From contig NC_071354.1 in NCBI RefSeq assembly GCF_943734655.1, positions 142,941,642-143,005,641 on the forward strand: a stretch of 64,000 bases of DNA, read 5' to 3'. The DNA is from Sabethes cyaneus (Eukaryota; Arthropoda; Insecta; Diptera; Culicidae). Positions within the stretch are counted from its first letter, which is position 1, and each line of letters begins with the position of its first letter. Made by a program: the position numbers and the translations under genes. Under the pieces are notes generated by a model. That model searched no databases. It was not told the DNA's origin and saw nothing but the letters and a program-made list of their open reading frames with translations. This document shows, one piece after another, positions 15,510-26,386 of this stretch.

Positions 15510-17565
15510 CATTGAGTTTTTTGCTGAGTGCTGCTCTGGTCCAGGAGCCATGGATTAACGAAATCCCCAGGTCCGGATGGTATTCTACCCATTTCCTTAC
15601 AACAAACGGGTACTGTTATAATGTCCGAGCTCATCAACCTCTTTCGAGCCAGTTTCACTTTGGGATATACCCCGGAAAATTTGCGGAAAGCAAGGGTGGT
15701 TTTTTAGGTATGCCTAAGGCTGACAAAAAAGACAAAACCATGCCTAAGGCTTTCAGACTGATAAGTCGGATTTCAACGCTTCTTAAGCCGATGGAGAAAA
15801 TCACGGATAACTATATCCGCAATGAATTTTCAAAAAACTGTACGTTACATGTAAATCAATACGCATACCAACACGGTAAATCTACTGAAGCCGCTCCGCA
15901 CTGCTTAGTGACATTAATTGAGAAATCGCTCAAATATCAAGAGACAGCACTTTGTGCTTTTCTTGATATTGAAGGCGCTTTCGATAACACGTTCTTCGCG
16001 TCAATCAATACGGCTCTTTGTCAAAAGAGAATCGACCACACTACAATGACCTGGATTCAAGCAATGCTCTCGAGCAGACAAAATTACAGTATCATTGGGA
16101 GATACGTCGGTCACGATTTCGGTGATCAAAGGATGTCCACAGGGAGGAGTTCTCTCTCCCCCTGTTCTGGTCACTGGTGGCCGATGCACTCTTTCACAAA
16201 CTATCACAGCTTGGTTACGATATCATCGCTTACGCTGACGCCGTTGTACTTATCATCAGAGGAAAGTTTGACGCAGTATTGTCAAGTCGCTTGCAAGCAG
16301 CTCTAAACACCACCATGTTATGGTGCTCACAAGAGGGACTTAACCCCACCAAAACAGTCGTAATACCACTCACTAGGTGAAGGAAACATACCATTACTCC
16401 CCCCACACTGAATGGTGTCAGGCAAAACCTGTTTGGCAAAACCTGGTGATTGCAACCTCAACTAGCCTTTTGGTCATATACTACTATTGCACGGCCTAGG
16501 ACAACCTATGCTGCAGTCGTATGGTGGCCAAAGGTGAATGAGGGGACAGTCCAAGCCAAACTAAACAAAGTTCAGCGCCTGGCCTGTCTTACAATTACCA
16601 GTACCATGCGTGCAACACCTACTGCAGTCATGGAGGCAATGCTATGCTTACTGCCTTTGCATCTTCATGTGAAGAAAGAAGCAGAGCTCGGCGCACTACG
16701 GTTGCAAAGGAGTAAAACTATACTCGAAGGTGACCAAATCGGTCTTCTTCGCATACTTCGGGAGTTCAATCTGACACCCTTAGAAACTTCAGTCTCTGAC
16801 AGCATGGAAGTCAGGCCCAATATGGACGTTCCATATGAGGTGATTGAAACAGATCGCTCAATGTAGAATAATGGAGGGCCCGATCTTCCATCTGGAACCA
16901 TCTGATCTTTTACAGATGGTTCAAAAATGGACGCCTGCACAGGCTCCAGAGACTACGGACCCGGCATCAGGGAAACTGTCTCATTCGGAAATTGGGCCAC
17001 CGTTTTTCAAGCAAAAGTATATTCAAAAGATCTGTGCAACAATATGCTTGAAACAAAAGTACTATACAGGGATGCGAAAATCGGTATCTTCAAGGACAGC
17101 CAAGCAGCACTACTGGCACTCAAGTCCGACAAATACGTGTCCAAATTAGTTTGGGAGTGCAGCACTGCATTGTGGGAGCTCTCTCACCAAAACAAAGTTA
17201 TATTACTTTGGGTGCCCGGTCACTGCGGAATCGAGGGCAATGAATTTGCTGACAACCTAGGAAGACAAGAATCGACTCAGCAATTAATTGGCCCAGAACC
17301 ATTTCCGGGCACCTCCACATCTGCCGTGAAAGGTGAATTGATGACATGGGAAATGCTAGAAATAGTAACCGTTGGAATCAAACACAGGGTTGTAGACAAG
17401 CTAAACAGTTTATCTACCCAAACCCTGCAGTAGCTAAAAACTACTCTATTTAACTCGTAGTGAACTACGCACAATCGCGGGACTCCTAACAGGACACAAC
17501 CCCGCTCTTGATCATTTAAACAGCAAGGTATCACCCGACACCTGCCGCTTTTGTAACTCTAAACA
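15510..17565 (+). pseudogene. LINE relic: reverse transcriptase plus RNase H (LOA/I/R1-like group)
   Basis: This is the C-terminal two thirds of a non-LTR retrotransposon pol; the endonuclease is absent. Fragments in order: RT finger/palm with FRLISRISTLLKPMEK (about 15745-15790), QYAYQHGKSTEAA, FLDIEGAFDNT (first catalytic Asp, about 15960), GCPQGGVLSP (about 16132-16161), and the catalytic box at about 16218-16238, which reads YADA instead of YADD. RNase H follows: FTDGSK (about 16909-16926), KDSQAALLALKS (about 17092), WVPGHCGIEGNEFAD (about 17210-17250). The expected second acidic residue is Lys (QAKV instead of QAEV). A CRFC zinc-finger start near 17541 ends where a SINE is inserted. Several frameshifts and stops separate the blocks. 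Having RNase H excludes RTE and most Jockey elements. The exact clade is uncertain. Confidence 0.75.
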
Positions 17566-18048
17566 TTTTTCCATGTGTGGACTCATCACTGCGACCAGTA
17601 TCGTTGATCTATTGTGATATCGCCCGGGTGTTTGCTGTATGACCTGCACTGCATTTCTTTTTGCTATAATCGCTATTGAATGAGTGATATGCTTATTAAA
17701 TTTTATGCGTGCTTGTGTGTATTGGGGTTTACCCTTCCTTCAAAGTTTGATCTACTTTACCCACTTATTCCTCGCTGCCAGTACTATCCCATATTATATC
17801 CGTCCCAGGCGAGGACTCATTCGTACCTCTGACCAGTCCACTTAACTATAAAATGGACATTTGCACTGTCAAGAGGCTTCTAAGGGTAACTATAGAATTC
17901 AGCATGAAGGAAGGGTAAATGGAGGGGCCTGAGAATAAACCCATGTTAAAGTCACTTGACATCGAATGGCTTGATTCTACTAAGATTCGAACCCACGACC
18001 ACTCGCTTGTCAAAGCAGACTCGATAACCTTGCGGCTACGGAGCCCCG
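17566..18048 (-). mobile_element. tRNA-derived SINE, family 1, copy 1
   Basis: On the minus strand it starts with a tRNA-like head (GGGGCTCCGTAGCCGCAAGG, then B box GTGGGTTCGAATC), has a roughly 400-bp body and ends in a short A-run (T-run at 17566-17570). It matches the copy at 21389-21864 along its whole length. It interrupts the C-terminus of the LINE relic. I could not find a convincing target duplication. Confidence 0.8.
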
Positions 18049-18391
18049 CCATCAATGGGTATTAAGACTGTCGCAGTGGCCCTTTAACCCAATACCCTTC
18101 TGGCATACAAAAAAATGGGTAAATCAAAATATGCAAAACATGTCGATTTTGAGGTTGTGTGAAATCTCATGGGTGGGGTTAAGGCCATCATAGTACAGGC
18201 ATTCGAATACGGAGTCGAAATTTAATAAAAAAAGACACCAAAACTAAGTTTAATTGTTTCATTTGATACCCTAAAAGTTTAATGGCAATCAGATAAAAAC
18301 TCGAGTTTTGCGAATTAATTTTGTGTGTTGCAATTTTACCGTGGACACCCTTTATAAATATAAACAAGTAGTCGAAACCGTCAATTCTAGT

Positions 18392-18524
18392 TAGAATTAA
18401 CAAAAGGACGAATGTCGCAAATGTAAACAAAACGGGTGAGTTATTTTTTGCTGGACCAGCATAGGAAAATCAACTCTCACTCGGTTTGTTCACGCTTGCG
18501 ATGTTCGCCCTTTTGTTAATTCTC
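18392..18524. mobile_element. Foldback/MITE, 133 bp
   Basis: Imperfect inverted repeats of about 48 bp: the left arm begins GAATTAACAAAAGGACGAAT and the complement of the right arm begins GAATTAACAAAAGGGCGAAC. They flank a loop of about 35 bp. No coding capacity, so mobility is inferred from structure. Confidence 0.6.
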
Positions 18525-21375
18525 TCTTCAATTTCCCACTATCCGTTGTTTGTCATTCAAGTTCCACCGGCCGGGTAGAAATCTCGTTGAATCTAGCGGA
18601 AAATCGCTGATCAGATACCACCGATTCTGATACCGATTCTAAAACGATTGCTCGTAGTTGCAATCCATGATCGACAAGAGACACGAAAAGTGCACAATAA
18701 ATCAACTTAATGCCGTCAAGGAGAGAACGAATAAATCAGTCTTTATATTCATTAATTGCATGATGTCAAGAAACTAGCTAAACATTTCCTAAAAAAAATA
18801 CAATCATTAACGGATATACTGATAAACAAATATATATTTCCAAAAGATAATTTGAAACTTAAGATTTTTGATCATAACATTGACTTCGGCCAGCCTGGCA
18901 GAATTTCGCTATTATTTTACGCTAGACGATTCAAGCTTCAACTGATTCATAGTTGCCCGGAAGCAAAGGACGTATGTCTAGAAATGGCGTTGAGCTTGGG
19001 TGACCTCTAAACGCGGTTATAACCCTTTAGAGCAGCAATGCGTTCGCACGACGGTTGTGTGTTGGAGGAAGCAATGCGCAACAATGATTGTGCAAGGAAA
19101 TCATACTGCTTGCTGCCTTCCACCATCTTTCCATATTGTACCTACATAACCATGTATAGGGACACAGCCTTTCAGGATCGTGAACTATCCATAAGTGTGC
19201 GCGACTAAATGGACTTGTTGATTGTATTCAACACCGTTGCGTTGTATTAAGTGGTTCAGATCAGGCTATAAATAAAAATAGAAAAACATAAGGTATTAGA
19301 GAAACATTTATCATAGTAGCTTAATATTGTAATTTCGTTTGAAAACTGAATATATTATTATAGGATCAAATTTCAATCCTGGTATCACCAATATAATAAA
19401 AAGGATTATATTGTTTTAGTTGAAGATAATTAGTAATCTCAGCCTATCATTCATATCGGAAAAGAAACAAGTTACTGACTACTGGTTGACGATATGTTTA
19501 TGCTGAGTAGTTAGGGTAATTAAAAAAACGGTAGCGAAATAATCGGATCCGATTGAACCGACAGCGATATAGGCACATAGTAATCGATTCGACAAGCGTG
19601 GGTTTCTGTTCGATTATACAAGCCTTCGGCAATAGCAGCAGCTTTAAATTATAATGTAAAATTTTGTATTTGCAAAGAAGGTACCGCCAGGTATTGTGAC
19701 TTCGCATATGGTGAATTCATTAGTGAGAGCATTCAGCACAGATAAATTATAAACCTACGAGCAGTGATGAGTCGTAGGATGATTTGTTTCAACGCTTCCG
19801 AATACGGGATGCTAGAGTACGGAGCCAACTGATCGTAACGGAAAGACAAACTGAATATCTTATGGAATGTATAATTATTAAAAATTGTTTAAAAATACTG
19901 TCTAAATCATGTAACGTTTTTAAAAATATATTTATCTTATTTACCAGTTTTTATTTTTCATGTGAAAATTCGCCGGTCGTTAATTTTTAAAGAACAGGAC
20001 CATTTTCTTATGCTAAACGACTGCAGAATTTTACTTGAGCAACCGATCTTCCCCTACACTTAAGCTATCCTTGGCGGTCGGCCAAAATTTCATTCCTGCC
20101 AGTGGCATTGGACACACACGTTGTGTGTGGATAGCGTACTACTTGTATCTTGTTTACTAGTAAATAAATGCTTACTTAGATACATCTCTATTTGTATCCG
20201 ATCGTGCTTAAGTAACTTACACTTCTAATACCTACTGTTTAGAAACGGGCGGTTTTAAGGTCATGTTCAAGAGCCAGCCCGGGCGCGGTTGTTTTGTCTA
20301 GCGTTGCGGGAGCTGTGAGCATACATTATCCTTGTTGTCTGGAAAATTTCTGTTTTATTAATGATAAATTCCGCACTAAACGCTATGAAATGTCACATCT
20401 CAAATGTTCCAGAAAACCTCCGAATAACAGTAAACTTTCCAACCAAAATGTAACACGTTATACCCACAAAGTTGCTTCAAATAATACAGTTTCATTTGTT
20501 CGAATCCAGTTGTAAAATTATACACAGAGCAATAAAATTATTATTATCGCAGCTTTTTACCAGCAACAATTAAATCGACAGAATTAGTTTCAACCACATT
20601 CACGAAATCGTACGCGATGAGAAAGAATTAAAAGTCCCTGTGTCTATGGTGACTGCTAAATAGCATATAAATCTCGAGCTCAGCGCCCTTGAATCAATCA
20701 TCAAACTACCTACCGGTATAGACGACTACCGAGCAATGTGGGAATAAACATGTGAATCGCGTACTAGGAAGTGGCCCTCGGACAAAACAGTTTGCTAGCC
20801 TAGACAATCTAATACCGTTGATAAATAGTGTAGTACTTTGCAAGAGCACAAAACTAACGGTACTATATACAGATAACTGCAGTTACTTCACTATTCTGCA
20901 GTAGTGGCGAAAATTGCACAGTAAAAATACGGTACCACGGACGGAAGTGTGTCCTTTGCGGTCGCATGCAGTGCATTCACCTTTGCATGCATTCAGAGAG
21001 TGATTTTTCACTCGGGTTTCTCTTGATGACTGTATAGTATAAGTGTTTAGTGTTTAGAATAGCGCCGGTCTAATACCGCAGGCATTGTTTAAATAGGACT
21101 TGTCACTATCTGCTTACTGACATTGAAACGCCGAAGGAAGCATTTAATTGTGCTGTTTTGTTGAACTACTTAATGACACACACTTATAGGCGATAGGCGA
21201 TTCATTGTGCTATTTATGCCTTTCTTGCGGAAAGATATAAAAATCATTATGCGAACTGGGTTTCTAAACAAAGTTCAGTGGACTGAGGGGTGTATGCCAT
21301 CCGACTCAATTGGTCGAGCCCGCCATTTGTGCATGTTATGTGTGTTAAGGCCCGCGCAGAATTGGTACCTACTTT
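18525..21375. other. Unassigned intergenic sequence
   Basis: About 2.85 kb in which I see no gene, transposon domain or RNA gene. Frames are under 90 codons with no motif. Minor direct repeats (CAGCAATGCG and AAGCAATGCG near 19034-19077) are too short to interpret. Confidence 0.5.
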
Positions 21376-21388
21376 ATGGATACGGTTG

Positions 21389-21864
21389 GGGGGCTCAGTA
21401 GCCGCAAGGTTATCGAGTCTGCTTTGACAAGCGAGAGCGAGTCGTGGGTTCGAATCTTAGTAGAATCAAGCCATTCGATGTCAAGTGACTTTAGCATGGG
21501 TTTATTCTCAGGCCCCTCCATTTACCCTTCCTTCATGCTGAATTCCATATTTACCCCATAACGTCTCTTGACAGTGCAAATGTCCCTCCTATAGTTAAGT
21601 GTACTGGTCAGAGGTACGAATGAGTTCTCGCCAGGGACGGTTATAATATGGGATAGTACTGGCAGCGAGGAATAAGTGGGTAAACTAAATCAAGCCTTGA
21701 AGGAAGGGTAAACCCCAATACACACAAGCACGCATAAACTTTAATAAGCATATCGCTCATTTAATAGCGATTATAGCAAAAACAAATGCAGTGCAGGTCA
21801 TACAGCAAACACCCGGGCGATATCAGATACTGGTCGCAGTGATGAGTCCACACATGAAAAAAAA
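21389..21864 (+). mobile_element. tRNA-derived SINE, family 1, copy 2, with 13-bp target duplication
   Basis: A 476-bp element with a tRNA-like head (GTAGCCGCAAGGTTATCG and B box GTGGGTTCGAATC at about 21446-21458) and a 9-nt A-tail. It is flanked by perfect copies of ATGGATACGGTTG at 21376-21388 and 21865-21877. This is the textbook signature of LINE-mediated insertion. The body is long for a tRNA SINE, so the 3' part may derive from a partner LINE. The 3' end (ATACTGGTCGCAGTGATGAG) also occurs as a fragment at about 34783-34836. Confidence 0.9.
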
Positions 21865-21877
21865 ATGGATACGGTTG

Positions 21878-22303
21878 CGCAGATCTGACAGCTAATCGGT
21901 CAAATTGTATGGGAGAATTGTCAGATTTACTCAACAGCAACCATAAAGTACCAATTGGGTATTTTAGCGGTACAAAAATTTTCGCATAGTTTGATAAGAT
22001 CATCACATGAAGACTTTTTTTTTAAATTTGATTAGTGGAAGTACTAAAACATTTTAAAAAAATGTTGCGACGATAGCTCATAAGCAAACCACTTTTCTCC
22101 TTAGCTCGCCTTAGACAACACAGTTGAACCACACCATGGTCATCGTACGAAACTCGACCAAAGAAAGCTCTATCTGAAAGAAAGAAGGGAGGGAGAGAAC
22201 TTCTGACATCGTGTCAATCGATCGGGTTGGTCGAAAACTGTCAAACAGTGAATCATTTTATTTTTAATTTTTATTAAATCTATCATCAAATATAGACTTA
22301 TAA
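21878..22303. other. Unassigned sequence between SINE and MITE
   Basis: No gene or repeat family is recognised here. Confidence 0.5.
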
Positions 22304-22305
22304 TA

Positions 22306-22939
22306 CCGTCATCCCGGGCGAGATTGTGCCAAAAAAGCATATGTTTTTGTTCTTTAACTCAGTATACACACAATTGAGGAACTAAGTTGATTTCACACCT
22401 GTCAATATATACTAAATTGTTTAATTAACAACTACCGTAGAGATGATTTAGTTACAATGAAACCTAATTTTACTGGAAGTGCATGAACTTTGGCACAATC
22501 TCACCCCTTCTAGGGGGTGACATCGATCATTATGGCTTGGCACAATCTCACCTCCGTGAAGCTCGAAAAGTACAAAGTTTCGAAAAATAAAACTTTTCCA
22601 ACGCATAATAACCTTTCAATACATTGTAAATGATTAGTTTATATACCTTCAAAATAGCAAGTTGATGCGATTTCTTGTTAGGGTTGGTTTATGCGGGACA
22701 TTGTTTACAAGCGTTATTTCCGAGTATTTTTGATCGCGAACTTTGAAACTCTGTTTAGGTTAAATAGTTTGCTAATATTATCTGTGTTCCATTCTAAGTT
22801 ATGAATAAATATGTTATGTTCATCATCATTTTGCATTTAGGTCACCAGTTGCTATAGTTATAATAAATTTTCACAAATAAACATTTTTGGTTTTTGGCAC
22901 AATCTCACCCCCGTGGCACAATGTCACCCCGGATGGCGG
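22306..22939. mobile_element. 634-bp MITE, CCGYCATCCSGGG-type TIRs, TA target duplication
   Basis: The left end CCGTCATCCCGGGCGAGATT and the complement of the right end CCGCCATCCGGGGTGACATT match at 21 of 25 positions and continue into GTGCC. TA flanks both sides (22304-22305, 22940-22941). The terminal motif GGCACAATCTCACC recurs inside, near 22491, 22540 and 22897, so the terminal binding motif is repeated subterminally. No transposase is present. Confidence 0.7.
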
Positions 22940-22941
22940 TA

Positions 22942-24014
22942 CCCAATTATTACACAAGGTGCGTAAGTACTGGTTCTTTTTGCTTGCAAAACCTAACAGT
23001 CATTTTTTCTTTTTCTCACATTTGCTTTCACATCGGCCCAAAAGTTCCACGCTTCGGGCGCTCTACTTTTTTCATCAGTTCAGTCTATATCAATGCGAAT
23101 GCGAGAAGTGAACGAGTGAGCTATTAGGCCGTATGAATAAAAGAGCAAACTCTCCCATAAGATGTGCACGGGAAAAGCAAAGCAAACTGTTTTATTCATG
23201 CGACCGATTGTCACAATAAACTGAGTGGCAATTCACTCGCTCATCGTCGTCGATTGTACATTGTTTATTGGGTTGGATGGAAACGCTTGGCATCCTAGGT
23301 CTCTCTCTCGCTCTTCTTCTCTCCTCTCTCTCGTGTTATCCTCCCTCTCCCGTATTATAATCTCTCTCTCTCTCTCGCTTTTCTCTATTTCCTTATTTGG
23401 ACCAGCTGCTTGTACATTTGTTTTCGCTCCTAAAATTCCCATAAAGCAAGAGAAATAAATTATGTGCTTACCTAACAAATTACAAAACAAACCTTACTGT
23501 AATGCACATTTTCCAAATTTCGAAAGCAATTACTCAAAAAATCCATAACTCATGAAACAAGTAGCGCGGAATATGATTTTCGGTCATTTTTCCAGACCGG
23601 AAAAATAAGATTATTTTCGGCCAAAGCTGAGGAAGAAAGGAAAAAAGCTTATGCTGAGATTTTCACGATGAAAAAAGGTCGAGGTTGGGCAAAGTTTGTC
23701 AGATTTTTTTTATAACTTCAAACATTGAAAATCCAAATTCTTGTCGCTTCCAGTTCGAGCCTTTTTCTTCAGTTTGCCAGTTTGCCCTTTATAATTAGCC
23801 ATATTCCACTCTTTAAAAATGTGACGCCATTGTCGTTGTACCACCGCACTGTCGAAATTGAATATTGGCTGCTGAAGGCACTCGTTAGTCCAGGAAGCTG
23901 GAGGAATTAGCAGATTGCTCGCCTAACGAGGAACATCGGCTCTATTTTATTTTGCAGTCTTTAGGGAATTTCTGCTGATCAAAAGAGGCACGAATGCGTG
24001 TATTTGGGAGATTA
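22942..24014. other. Unassigned sequence with a CT-rich low-complexity stretch
   Basis: No gene is recognisable. An interrupted CT microsatellite occupies about 23300-23385. Its complement yields an Arg/Glu-rich minus-strand frame that I do not accept as a gene. Confidence 0.5.
23300..23385 (+). repeat. CT-rich imperfect microsatellite
   Basis: Runs of TCTCTCTC interrupted by GC, TTCTT and GTGTTA. It is simple low-complexity sequence. Confidence 0.85.
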
Positions 24015-24222
24015 CCGCCCAGTTAGCTTCGAGGTACGATGCTGGTATAACAAGCCAACCGTCGTATGTTCAAATCTCGGCTAGGCGGTGCTTGCTAGAT
24101 AGAATCAGTAGGATTGTTACACTGGCCCCGTAATTTTCTTGTACTCTACCAGTCGGCTGCGAAGTCTGTCGATAAGGAAGGGTAATATCTAAAGACGCTA
24201 TAACCCCAAGGCTTTGCTTTTT
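24015..24222 (+). mobile_element. tRNA-derived SINE, family 3, copy 1 (~208 bp)
   Basis: The head reads CGCCCAGTTAGCTTCGAGGT (A-box region) and later GTATGTTCAAATCTCGGC (B box). The body carries CCGTAATTTTCTTGTACTCT and it ends GGCTTTGCTTTTT. It matches the minus-strand copy at 59534-59742 over its whole length, which fixes its boundaries. Confidence 0.8.
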
Positions 24223-24615
24223 AGCCTAAGATTAAGTTGAAAAGAGACGACTGCTTGAAACAACTCCAGCTGCTCTGGCTCTAGGCTACTGACGACGACG
24301 AAGGAGGCCCAAACTTCTTGTCCAGGAATTTGTCCAAGAACGGCTTTGGAGTACTTTTGATCATCCGCAGCATAGCAATGCAATCGTATTTCGGTAGCCA
24401 ATTCTATAGAACTAGTTTGAGCGTTTCTTTGCTCCTAGATTGCGCTTCGTGTTATGAACCGCTATTATTTATGCCTTGATCACCTTGATACTAGTCTTCT
24501 TCTATGCATTCTTGACAGGCTTGCGAGATTCTTGCTATTATTGCCGCATCTCTCGTTGACAGTTTCGGGTTCCGTTTGAAGAGAGCCACAATTTGCGAAT
24601 GAATTTTAAAATCAG
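24223..24615. other. Unassigned sequence between two SINEs
   Basis: No gene is recognised. A 67-codon minus-strand frame at 24198-24401 overlaps the SINE and has no motif. Confidence 0.5.
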
Positions 24616-24628
24616 CTGCCTTGATTTT

Positions 24629-24723
24629 TTTTTGTTAGATTATAGTTACTTTAACCAGTTTGGGTCATTCGTGACCCGGGGGTTGGGATTTGAACCCAAG
24701 TCCTTGGCGTGAGGAACTGACCA
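24629..24723 (-). mobile_element. Short tRNA-derived SINE, family 4, with 13-bp target duplication
   Basis: On the minus strand it has TGGTCAGTTCCTCACGCC, the B box GGGTTCAAATCCC, a stem-loop GGGTCA-CGAA-TGACCC and a short A-run at the end. Perfect copies of CTGCCTTGATTTT flank it at 24616-24628 and 24724-24736. At about 95 bp it is little more than a tRNA-like head plus a hairpin tail. Confidence 0.8.
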
Positions 24724-24736
24724 CTGCCTTGATTTT

Positions 24737-25432
24737 CTTCAATTTTCCGATGTACCGGTTGATAGTCACACATCGGTTTATAACTTTTGGGTTTTGTAAA
24801 GGAAACACAGCTTGAGAAAAAGAAAAAAATGATTGAAAAAATTCCAGGTTGTTTGCTCTTGCTGTGTTGTGTATACAGAGCTCAGTACTATAAAAGTCTT
24901 CTTCAAACTTCTAATAACAAAACAAAAAACTACAAGGTATACAGCCCTACGGGTTGTATGAAAAGGTGACGTAGGACTATATCAGATAATCAGACCAAAG
25001 ACTAATGTAAACTGCATTGCTGGCATAAATATGTTTATAAGAATCTGTGAGTGCCATTGTTTAAGTGAATGTTTAAAAGAAAAGAGCAAAATATTCAGAT
25101 TAAATTCTGCATTGAATGCAATGATGGCTTTGAAAATACGTGGACGGGGTTTCATAAGTACAACGCCTGCAACCTTTAATACATAGAGATTTCTTTTAAA
25201 AATCAATTGTGTGCATCAATGTTTCATGTTGTATGTTTCAATAAATCTTACTTTAACTTGCTTGTGGCCTTTAAAAGAGCCATTGGTTACAAATAACATT
25301 GGAGCCAAAGCAAGATCATCGCAAATATGACGTGCCATTCGAATGTTCTTCTCTTTTCGATTCACTGTCTTTTGCTCCGAGAAGGTTTTACTAGTTTACT
25401 TTCACAGCTTATCGCTTGTTACATAGCAGAAA
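24737..25432. other. Unassigned sequence
   Basis: No gene or element is recognised. It ends at the truncated edge of a Helitron-like fragment. Confidence 0.5.
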
Positions 25433-25955
25433 ATATGGCACATACGCAAAAATTTCTGTTTTATTTGTACGCGAGTCCTTATCCTCCTACCACAGGGGTG
25501 AAGAGTCTCAAACCCTCATAAAATAAATAAATTCAAAATAAATTCATGCTTCCAAAAACGCCCACATGCCAAATTTGTTTCTATTTGCTTGATTAGTTTT
25601 AGAATTATGAGGAAATTTGTATTTCATTTGTATGGGAGCCCCCCCCCCCCTCTCTTAGAAAAAAAAGGGGTCTCAGTACACCATAGAAAAACATCTTACC
25701 TCCAAAAACCCCCACATGCCAATTTTGGTTCCTTTTGCTTGATAAGTTCTGGAGTTTTGAGGAAATTTGTATTTCATTTATATGGGAGCCCCCCCCCCCC
25801 TTAGAAGGGAAGAAGTCTCAGTACACCGTAGAAAGAAATCCTGCCTTCTGAAACCCCCACATGCCAAATTTGGTTCCATTTGCTTGATTAGTTCTCGAGT
25901 TTTGAGGAAATTTGTGTTATATTTGTATAGAAACCCTCCCCTTCTTACGCCCTCC
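25433..25955 (-). mobile_element. Helitron-like element fragment (copy D)
   Basis: On the minus strand it contains about three of the ~143-bp units followed by the terminal diverged unit with CACCCCTGTGGTAGGAGG. Both the TCTATACC start and the CTAG end are missing. Long C-runs near 25640 and 25791 are probably length-variable. Confidence 0.75.
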
Positions 25956-26105
25956 TTAAGATTGCTCTCTTACCCCCTATAAAATTTCTGGTCATTTTAT
26001 CTATCCAACGACATATAAATTGTTCAGTTTCGTTCTGTAGTTCAGTAGTTAATAACATTTGAAATCTTTCATTCAAACGTTACACTTCTATTTTCGTTTT
26101 CACAA

Positions 26106-26110
26106 AGTGC
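26106..26110 (+). repeat. Target-site duplication AGTGC (left)
   Basis: It matches 30277-30281 exactly and defines the insertion site of the LTR element. Confidence 0.85.
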
Positions 26111-26374
26111 TGTGGGGGTTGAATGCCCTTGGTACAGAATATCTCGTCTCCCAGCATCACAACATGCATCGCGCTGTATACCATCTCGGCAGCGCTAAAA
26201 TGTGCCGCCGATGCGACGAGCAGTTCGGTGCATCGTCGTGTCGGCAATCATCGGAGTCATCTAGATTCCGACCGCGTTCAAAGACCTGGCTGGTAAGCAC
26301 AGTCAGTCGTATTCAGTTGACTAAACAATAAAGACTTGGGCGATTCTTTGTGGCTGTAATTTCGACTCTGCACA
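26111..26374 (+). repeat. 5' LTR (264 bp)
   Basis: Begins TGTGGGGGTTGAATGCC and ends TTTCGACTCTGCACA. It contains AATAAA at 26327-26332, a likely polyadenylation signal about 45 nt before the LTR end. As read it is identical to 30013-30276. It also contains an open frame of about 73 codons, present in both LTRs, which is a by-product and not a gene. Confidence 0.9.
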
Positions 26375-26375
26375 A

Positions 26376-26386
26376 TGGCGACCGTG
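26376..26386 (+). promoter_or_regulatory. Primer-binding-site-like sequence
   Basis: TGGCGACCGTG starts one base inside the 5' LTR, the position where a tRNA 3' end primes minus-strand DNA synthesis. TGG is the complement of the tRNA CCA end. I cannot assign the tRNA species by eye. Confidence 0.65.

Larger units (their letters stand above)
14291..18352 (+). mobile_element. Decayed Tc1/mariner element bounded by TIRs, filled by LINE and SINE
   Basis: The left end reads AAGGGTGTCCACGGGAAAAT and the complement of the right end reads AAGGGTGTCCACGGTAAAAT. The match continues into TTGCAAC, about 25 bp with one mismatch. TA flanks both ends (14289-14290 and 18353-18354), the superfamily's target duplication. 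Similarity continues weakly inward (GTAGGGTCAAATCAATTGAA on the left, a related stretch on the right). The left third encodes a broken transposase. The middle is occupied by a LINE relic and a SINE, which explains the 4.06-kb length against the usual 1.3-2 kb. Confidence 0.75.

Noticed and set aside
21400..21460. Functional tRNA gene
   Set aside because: A and B boxes are present, but the cloverleaf is not credible and the unit is the head of a SINE with a target duplication. The same applies at 24015, 24629, 31300 and 59700.
26059..26331. Frame of 90 codons matching another at 29997-30233 as duplicated genes
   Set aside because: Both lie in the two LTRs and match only because the LTRs are identical.
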